Shown one piece after another: positions 1 to 6,667 of a stretch of DNA of 14,174 bases. The notes beneath the pieces are model-generated. The model did not search any database and was not told the DNA's origin. It saw nothing but the letters and a program-made list of their open reading frames with translations. Positions within the stretch are counted from its first letter, which is position 1; each line of letters opens with the position of its first letter. The DNA is from Terana coerulea (Eukaryota > Basidiomycota > Agaricomycetes > Polyporales > Phanerochaetaceae), in NCBI GenBank assembly GCA_024811115.1, contig JAKOGH010000778.1, positions 1-14,174 on the forward strand, given 5' to 3'. The translations under genes were made by a program, and so were the position numbers.

Positions 1-2330
1 GACGGAAAGTACACCGTGAGTAGTATAGCGTGCAGGTGGTAGCGATGGCGTGCGTAAGTGGGACTTAGCCATAATTGTGTTCTGTTCATCCGAACCTTCT
101 CGGATTGAGTGCAGGAGCGGGCTGTTCACTTCTTCGTGCAACGCTTGTAGATCGTAATGGGTTCGCTGACGAGGTCATGAGTATATCGCGACAGGAGAAG
201 ACATGCGACTCACCAGCGTCCGCTACCCGAAGGCCGTCCAGCCAAGTTGATAGACTTCCAATACAGTTCCAACAAGATCATGTTCGCTGGGTTTGCACAT
301 GCGGGCCCAAACAGAGTTTCGCCCAATGAGCCCATGAAGAATTCCAATGAATGGACAACCACAGCTCGTCGCCGCAACTGGAGCACTTAGTAGTCTTGCA
401 CCCGGCTGTGCGGTCAAGAGAGCGCTGGTCGGTAAGCTCGCGACCCCCACGGCTACAAGGATCGTAGCGAAGACTTCATGGTCGTCAGGAAGGGAGTGGA
501 ATTGAAAGGTCTCAGCCCCCGGGTCGGGTGCGCCGTTTCAGCGGATTCGTAAATCTTCGTGCTAGCTTCTGAGAGACAAAGGTATGGATTGACGTGGGTG
601 GGCCAGTAATCGTGCCAGCAATGAGTGCAGATCGAAGGAGAGCAAGATGAAGGATGCGTTCGTCGTTAGCAAGGTGTTCGCGTTCAACCAGGGACAGCGA
701 GAGTCGAGAGTCGTGGTGGAGTCGAGACCATGTGCTGCCCACGTGGCAAGCCACTGTGAGCGGGGAGCGCCTTCACGCTTTGACTCGAGTGTTGACGACT
801 AACTTGGTATGCGCACTCCTCAAGCTCTACCTGCGTGTCGCTAACATATTATTTTGTCAGAAAATAAATGAAAAGGCGCAGAGTCGCGCAGTTCTCTGGA
901 CCCAGGCTGTGCGCACCCCCAAACCACGCTTATACTCAGATCGCCGCCACTTCGAGCTTTCAATGGCAGTTGTAGCATTAATCTTGCTCGAGACTGACAA
1001 GCTAAGTGCGAACATTCTGATGAGATTTTGAGCACATCCTTTTTCAAGGCTACCACGTTATGCCGCATTGTCCCTGGTACGTTGTCAACACCATCGCAAT
1101 CGCGTGCAGCCTTTCTGACCATTCCTAAGCTTGCAGATGTGGCTTGGACGAAACGGCGATCTGCTGTCCCATGCACGTTACGGAATGCTTTACGAGCACA
1201 TGTAAATTGGCGGGCCGCTATGTACTACCCACATGTCGCGTTCCTGCGCGGATGACACAAACCGTACCCTGTTACAGCATCGTCCAGCACTCAGACACCA
1301 GTGAAGGCTAGCGCAAGTGCTACTGCCCCTGTTTTCGGCATAGAAAGCGGGAAATAGATGTATCTGTTCTTCCAGATCATCCCAGACGACGCCGCTTATT
1401 CTACTCAGTATCATCCACTGGCAGCGTCCGTAGCAACGGCATATCTATAAGACTGCGGAAGAATACAGCTGCGTTGTTCGCCATACGATATCCTTCTATA
1501 ACAGCTGCGCGTCGTGAGTCATCGCCAGGCCCATTCCCGTGGTGACCACCATGCTGTGGTGAGTACTTGACTACTGCCTCTAAAGACAAGCTAACCGTCT
1601 TGTACAGGCGAGCTGCCGTAGCTCGACTGTTCCCGCTGATTCAGAGAAGAGAGGGTTGCAGTGTTGTTACTTAGAGGTCACCAATGGCATCTTCTACTGC
1701 CCATGGAGACCCTCAGGGAAACCTCCGCTCTTCTATTCCCCGTTCATGACTCATAAAGCGGTGCCGACAGCAAATGCAACAGATGTTGTTCCTGCCTTCA
1801 CCCATCGGTGAAGCATCCTGAATATCCCCACTTGGATGAGAGGAGGTCGCAGAGTTGCTTTTTCGCGTAGGTTTATCTGCGCGTAGAGAACCGTTCAACA
1901 TCTGGCACGGTGAGCGTATGTTCTTATACTTACTCGTGGCGGAGAGGTCTTTGCGCCTCGTCTCATCGTGCCTTCCAGCTTCCTAATTGCCCATGATCCA
2001 CATCTTCGCCCATCTAAAGTTGCCGCAGCTCAATAACGGTGGGTGAAGTAGAAATCACAGCCGTTCTGTTAACACACATCGTGTATGTTCACCATTGCTG
2101 CGGGAGGTGTCAGTCCTTTGATGCGCATTGCCACTCCATAGGTCGTTGTTAGGTGGGTTCCTACCAAGGACCGGTATTGAAGGGGCAATTCGCTAAATGA
2201 TTCCCATCACGCAGCCACTACAGCAGCATGTTCTTGATGTGCTGCGCAGCTTTTAAATGGCGAGATCGGGCTGCGAGATGCGAACAGTGTTAGTGCACTT
2301 CAAGAACGTTAAAAGAGATGATCAACGGAG
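1..2330. other. No supportable gene; short overlapping open stretches
   Basis: I see no recognisable protein family, RNA gene or repeat in this 2.3 kb. Several short open stretches occur on the + strand near the left edge, for example a 53-codon ATG frame at 347-508 and open frames at about 217-390 and 433-555. They overlap in different frames, are not joined by convincing splice sites, and match nothing I know. Antisense frames such as 841-1176 (-) are no better. The stretch may hold the 5' or 3' part of a gene lying mainly outside the window, or old decayed sequence. The last bases lead into the promoter of the first membrane-protein gene. Confidence 0.5.
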
Positions 2331-2336
2331 TATATA
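2331..2336 (+). promoter_or_regulatory. TATA box of the first DUF6533-like gene
   Basis: TATATA lies 66 bases before the start codon chosen at 2397. The paralogous gene has TATATAA 71 bases before its own start (11869). The matching spacing in two diverged copies supports both the box and the start codons. Confidence 0.6.
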
Positions 2337-2396
2337 GGCGCAAAGTACCATGAGCTACGCGCACATATCTCTTCCTCAAACTCCGGACAAGTCCTC

Positions 2397-4102
2397 ATGT
2401 CGCAAGCAAGCACGGCCTATGGGCGGGATGTTTCAGACTTGTGCGTCTTATTGCTATAGCTTCTATCTCTTCTCACACTCACACTGCTTTTACAGTAGTC
2501 GGCTGGAAAATTATGTTGTATTTGCAGTTGCCGGTAAGTTCTGTGAACATACGCTGTCAGCAACCGCAGTCGCTTGGCCTCGGGTTCACGCGCCTATGTT
2601 AGCGACGATAATTTATGAATACATCATCACGATTCGGCAAGAGGTTGTTGCCGTGTGGAAAAGGAGGCTCACGGCCACATCTCTTCTCTTGCTCAGTACA
2701 CGCTGGATCATGGTCTTGAACCAAATTATAGCAGTTTTGCCGGTGTCACGAGAGGTGTGTCATGACGCGGTTATAGAAGAACCTTCAGTGTGCTCACCAT
2801 CAATCCGTAGAGGTGCTTAACGCCCTGCCGCCTATAAGTGCTTGCTGAAGAGGCTTTCACAGCTGCAAGCCTACAATAATCATCCAGGAGGTGTTCATCT
2901 ATTTCGGGCTTGCCCAGGTGGCTCGTAAGTCCTTAGACGTTCTTCCATCGGCCGTGATAGACTTCTGATATATGATAGTGTTCTCTGCACTTCGTGCAAG
3001 GGCTCTTTGGAGCCCATGGCGGTACTCAAAAATGGCATGTGCTATTATTCTTCTCCTCGGAGTGGTACCAGTCGGCATGGACTTAGTGAGCACTTTTCCT
3101 ACCCGGTTTTACCTGTTGAAATACCTATCATAAAGTCAGTTCAGTCTTTACCACTCTCAATACGTGTATGTCGGCCCTCCACTGAATACATGTGGTGCTA
3201 TCACCAAACTTCCGAGCAACGTAAAGCAGACGTGAGACTGTCGTTGAACTTGTACCGCTTTGCACGCTAACTTTCCTTCTCAGCCGTGCGTACGGATAGC
3301 TTCAGAGCAATCTCGCACTTTGTTAACATGGATAACCAGTTGTCTTTACCGCAAGATGCTCCCTCATACTAGCTGATGCATTAGTTCTGTTTTTGACGTG
3401 GAATAAGACGTTTACACTTTGGCGGGAGACGAGGTGCATGAACCTGCCGACATCTATAGCATTCTGCCTCCTTCGTGACGGTAAGCGCCACACAAGATTA
3501 GTACTAAGCGTTTGGCTAACAGTGTTCTAGGTTCTTGGTACTTTCTGTATGAGATACATCGCAACCCACACATGCAGCCAAGTCTCATCATCTTCCTCTT
3601 CCCAATTATTCAGTGCCTTACTTGGGCTTAATGTGGCGCAAATGACCACATTCCGTGCAGCGGCAAGGCTAGTGCGTGTTTGGCCTTGCTGAGGCTTTAC
3701 GACTGATGTTAACATGTGACACAGGAGGAGAGCGTAACGCAATCGCTGGTTGTGTCGATGGTAAGCCCACAATGTCTTGAGCTTCGCTGAACTCATCACT
3801 GGTCGAGATAATAGCCTCCTGTTCTTATGAGCCGGTTTATGCTCAACCTCCGTCAAGTTAGCGATGGCGAGGATGACTGCTCGCAGCGACATTCGGGTGC
3901 ACAACGCTCCTCCAGACTTTTGCAGCCGGACTTCATGGTCCCGTCGGACTCAACCGAAATTATTGGCGAATTGCACCCTTTCGGATACGCTGAGAGCTTT
4001 GTTCATGACGACGAAGAGCCTGAAAGGGAAATCACAGAGCGGCGGCGGGAAGTCGAAGTGGAGGTCGATGCTGCACCGTTCACCAGTGTATATGTATACT
4101 AG
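2397..4102 (+). CDS. DUF6533-like multi-pass membrane protein, copy 1
   Basis: Predicted integral membrane protein of about 345 residues resembling agaricomycete DUF6533 proteins, whose function is unknown. Exons: 2397-2440, 2496-2533, 2603-2754, 2811-2812, 2863-2924, 2979-3085, 3140-3231, 3284-3285, 3340-3480, 3531-3546, 3614-3671, 3725-3760, 3815-4102. They sum to 1038 bases with no internal stop. Landmarks: NYVVFAVA and IIYEYIITIRQEVVAVW (residues ~20-42), the first hydrophobic segment and family signature; TATSLLLLSTRW (~48-60); CKPTIIIQEV (~80-89); LFSALRARALW (~99-110); ILLLGVVPVG (~120-130); LILADALVLFLTW (~173-186); LLRDG then WYFLALLGLN (~209-222); SRFMLNLRQ (~255-263). Roughly seven membrane segments are expected. 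The tail is hydrophilic and acidic, rich in E and R. The start was chosen because MSQASTAY matches MSQSSAAY of the second copy in sequence, exon length (44 bases) and distance from the TATA box. An upstream ATG at 2350 lacks that support. The two 2-base exons are inferred from phase. The gene converges on the - strand array gene, whose proposed stop is 185 bases away. Confidence 0.8.
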
Positions 4103-4249
4103 TAGGGTGAGTAACCTGAGCCGATACAGTGAAATTCTGGAGAAATTACCTTCAAGTTCTAGAGTGGGTGAAAGTAGCGAGACCCCCGGCTTGACGACGA
4201 TGCGAAAGAAACCGGTACAGCTTAGTCCACAGACGATCTAGAAGGCCAT

Positions 4250-5655
4250 CAGCTGGTACACGGAAGGAGATGAGTAACCGAACGGCTCAGAGTGTGTAAG
4301 CCGGAACATAATCTGAGCGCACTCGAGATTAGCACCGAGCTATTCAAGACAGTATCAAAACTTACCGCGTTGTAGTTGAGAAGCCACAGTACGACACGCC
4401 GCTCTCGGGAAACCTACGCATGAGTTCCACTTGCACCGTCCCTCGGCGTTCTTCCCGCGGTCCGAGAGGACGTAAGAACGGATCCGTTTCATACTAGGTC
4501 AACTAGCTGAAGTTCCTATCCTTGGCTTGAAGCACATGCGCACGAGGCTGCGTCCTACACGACAGCGAGCACTCGTGAATCATGAGCGAGGCGTTAATAA
4601 CTTACTGGACGATTGGCGAACTCTGAGACGAACGAACGGCCCTCTTCAAGCTAGATCAACTAGCCGAAGCTCCTAGCCGTGGCTTCTAATGCGCACTGGG
4701 GTCCTATAATCTGCAGCAAAGGTTAGTAATCATTGACCACGAAGAAAATCTACACATACTTACTATTTGTGTGATGCTGAGACGCTATCCGACTCGCCGC
4801 TCCAGGGGAGGGTCTGTACGAGTTCCGCTTACACCCAGGCCTTTCCCAGGCGACCTTTCCGCTGTCCTTGGGGACGGATGAGCGGTCCTCTTCAAACCAG
4901 ATCGACTAGCTGAAGCTCCTGGCCGCCGTTTCTGATGTGCACGGGGGTCCTATAATCTGCAACCAAGGTTAGTAATCGTTGACCACGAAGTAAATCTATA
5001 CAGACTTACTATTTGGGTGATTCTGAGACGCTATCCGACTCGCCGCTCCAGGGGAGGATCTGTACGAGTTCCGCTTACACCCAGGCCTTTCCCAGGTGAC
5101 CTTTCCGCTGTCCTTGGGGACGGATGAGCGGTCCTCTCCAAACTAGATCAACTACCTGAAGTTCCTGGCCGCCGTTGCTGATGCGCACGAGGGTCATATA
5201 CCCTACAGTCGAGGTTAGTAACCATGAGCCGAATTAAAGCCGTACTGACTTACTTTGTTGTCGACGCCGAGTCACCATACGACTCGCCGCTCCAAGGGAG
5301 AGTCTGTACGAGTTCCGCTTACACCCAGGCCTTTCCCAGGTGGCTCTTCCCACTGTCCTTGAGGACGAACGAGTGGTCCTCTTCAAACTAGATCAACTAC
5401 CTGAAGCTCCTGGCCGCCGTTTCTGATGCGCACGGGGTCATATTGCCTACAGTCGAGGTTAGTAATCATGAGCCGCAAAGTAGAGCTATACTGACTTACT
5501 ATTTGGTTGAGGCCGAGACGCCATACGGCTCGCCGCTCCGGTGGAGATTCTGTACGAGCTCCGCTTACACCCAGGCCTTTCCCGGGTGACCTTTCCACTG
5601 TCCCTGGGGACAAACGAGCGGTCCTCTCCAGGCTAGATCAACTAGTCGAAGTTCC
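4250..5655. repeat. Tandem array of ~245-base units
   Basis: Unit starts marked by AGATCAACTA-like sequence lie at 4653, 4899, 5145, 5390 and 5635, giving periods of 246, 246, 245 and 245. The four full units (4653-5634) are highly alike. They share, for example, the block CTTACACCCAGGCCTTTCCC once per unit. A shortened unit (about 4499-4652) lacks most of the middle, and a strongly diverged unit (about 4250-4498) closes the left side. At the right the similarity stops soon after 5655, although a diverged intron-bearing part continues to about 5733. The units are far longer and more regular than CRISPR repeats, and they hold no tRNA-like or LTR signals. They appear to be duplicated exon-intron blocks of a - strand gene (see the gene entry). 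Confidence 0.92.
4287..5632 (-). CDS. Putative repeat protein with tandemly duplicated exons (5' end unresolved)
   Basis: I do not recognise this protein. Each array unit, read on the - strand, has an intron with GTAAGT at its start and a CAG or TAG end: 4313-4365, 4555-4605, 4711-4763, 4957-5009, 5203-5253, 5447-5499 and 5686-5733. Most contain TACTAAC or GCTAAT before the end. Removing these plus a second intron per unit (GTGCGC or GTGCAC to CTAG, about 46 bases, e.g. 5388-5433) leaves exons 5500-5632, 5434-5446, 5254-5387, 5189-5202, 5010-5142, 4943-4956, 4764-4896, 4697-4710, 4606-4650, 4544-4554, 4366-4493 and 4287-4312. These total 798 bases, open throughout, and end in TGA. The product would be about 49 residues per unit, basic and serine-rich, with a conserved core such as ERPGCKRNSYR followed by PGAASR. 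Weak points: the second intron's donor is poor, one unit has CTGG instead of CTAG at its acceptor (an in-frame GAG lies 9 bases later), and I find no ATG upstream. It could instead be a spliced non-coding RNA or a decayed gene. Confidence 0.42.
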
Positions 5656-5685
5656 ATCGGATGACCTTGTGGTACATGCACGATT

Positions 5686-5733
5686 CTGCGTGTAGAAGTC
5701 AGCCGCCGTCCTCGCAACAGCGGAAAGACTTAC
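5686..5733 (-). other. First intron of the - strand array transcript
   Basis: Read on the - strand this is GTAAGT, then GCTGAC about 12 bases before an ACGCAG end, 48 bases in all. It sits where the unit intron is expected in the outermost, most diverged unit. It lies between the presumed promoter region and the first clear repeat exon, so it may be a leader intron. A segment at 5682-5685 between this intron and the next GTGCAT donor would be only 4 bases long. Confidence 0.5.
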
Positions 5734-5888
5734 AAAGTTTTTGACAACGTCCAAGCTGTCCTTCGTACTACTACCCTGGAGTGGCAGGGACCTCAAACTC
5801 CAAGCGAGTCCCTTTCTTGAGAGACCGCTGGCGATGATGGAGGAGGTGAGAGGAGGAGTTGTGAAGCCTGAAGGTGAGGGAGCCCGGG

Positions 5889-5896
5889 TATTTATA
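5889..5896 (-). promoter_or_regulatory. TATA box for the - strand array gene
   Basis: TATAAATA on the - strand, followed downstream by a pyrimidine-rich stretch (purine-rich on the given strand, about 5832-5866). This layout is common in fungal promoters. The first - strand intron starts at 5733, about 155 bases further. No ATG occurs on the - strand between the box and that intron, so the leader would be non-coding or the start has been lost. Confidence 0.5.
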
Positions 5897-5898
5897 CG

Positions 5899-6053
5899 CC
5901 TGGAGGCTGGCAGGTCACGCGAAAGACGCGCCAGCTTTGTTTATCGCGAATAAACGAGCCGGACAAACAAGTACAACCAATCTACCGCATATGGCAATAG
6001 GCTCGAACCCAGATGCCGCGATCGCCGAGGATCCTGGAGGCTGGCCAGGATCC
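5899..6053. repeat. Repeated 13-mer and a short perfect hairpin
   Basis: CCTGGAGGCTGGC occurs at 5899-5911 and again at 6033-6045. The second copy lies inside a perfect inverted repeat: GGATCCTGG at 6029-6037 and CCAGGATCC at 6045-6053, separated by 7 bases. The first copy also has short complementary ends (CCTG and CAGG). The role is unknown; it may be a binding site or leftover mobile DNA. A CCAAT-like motif lies at about 5978, between the copies. Confidence 0.5.
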
Positions 6054-6535
6054 CACGCTTTCCCTGCAGGCCATTTAGCACTTACGTGGCGCAAACCGCG
6101 GAACTTACATGTTAGAGATTGTCTATACCAGGCTGCGCTATAGCCCGCCCACGTAAATGAATCGGGAGGGGTGTTGCGTCTACGGCGGAGATTGAACTGG
6201 AGCGCTTGACGGAGGTTGCCGCACGCCACAAAGCTGCCAGCGAGATCTCTTTGTCCCCATCCATGTTCTCTCCTTTCAGTCGTCCGCAGGCTCTACAGCA
6301 CCGTCTCTGGCAACCCGTTTATTGATGTTGGAATATCATTCGAAACTGAAATCTACCATTCCCACTCGCAGATGAACACCAAAAGGCGGCTGTTCGAGCT
6401 CGGTGCTTGGGCGGTACTTACTTGCCTTTTGATGAAATTGCGCCCGATGCGGTTCTCCCGGAGCGCAACAAGTGTCCACAGACAGCATTCGAAGTTCGCT
6501 CAGCTCAGATGGAGAGGGTGAACGAGGCGTATAAG
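6054..6535. other. Intergenic stretch before the dynamin pseudogene
   Basis: No gene is recognised here. An open + strand frame covers 6407-6535 in phase with the first dynamin exon. It ends at a possible donor (GTGAGC at 6536) that would splice to 6668 and add a short leader from an ATG at 6509. I consider that alternative start less likely than 6668, because the presumed intron is an unusually pyrimidine-rich 132-base tract that looks more like a promoter. Confidence 0.35.
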
Positions 6536-6554
6536 GTGAGCGATCAGCTCTGGT

Positions 6555-6660
6555 CTGTTCGCCCTTTCCCCCTCCTCCCACCTCCTTTCGTGCGCTGCCC
6601 TCCTCGTCCCTACCAACCCCCTTCAACATACCCACTCCTTTTGTTTTACTCCCTCTGCCG
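6555..6660 (+). promoter_or_regulatory. Pyrimidine-rich tract upstream of the dynamin pseudogene
   Basis: About 100 bases of almost unbroken C and T on the + strand end a few bases before the ATG at 6668. Such CT-rich blocks often mark transcription starts in basidiomycete promoters. It could also be the inside of a leader intron (6536-6667). Confidence 0.4.
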
Positions 6661-6667
6661 CGTTAAG

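Noticed and set aside
75..555. Several short open frames at the left edge
   Set aside because: They overlap in all three + frames, show no family match, and cannot be linked by reasonable introns.
2350..2352. ATG at 2350 as start of the first membrane-protein gene
   Set aside because: It lies only 19 bases after the TATA box and is not conserved in copy 2, whereas the ATG at 2397 is.
2350..2820. 156-codon frame from ATG at 2350 as an intact single-exon protein
   Set aside because: It passes through introns 2441-2495, 2534-2602 and the start of the next one. Comparison with the second copy shows the true start at 2397 and splicing at these sites.
5383..5613. 76-codon - strand open frame within the array
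   Set aside because: It reads straight through the 53-base intron at 5447-5499 and is not kept open in the other units; the spliced frame fits all units better.
4653..5655. Tandem array considered as a CRISPR array, tRNA or rRNA cluster, or LTR pair
   Set aside because: Units are about 245 bases and directly adjacent, with no spacers, no cloverleaf or rRNA motifs, and no primer-binding or polypurine sites.
5950..5955. AATAAA as a poly(A) signal
   Set aside because: No + strand gene ends just upstream; it lies between a - strand promoter and the dynamin region.
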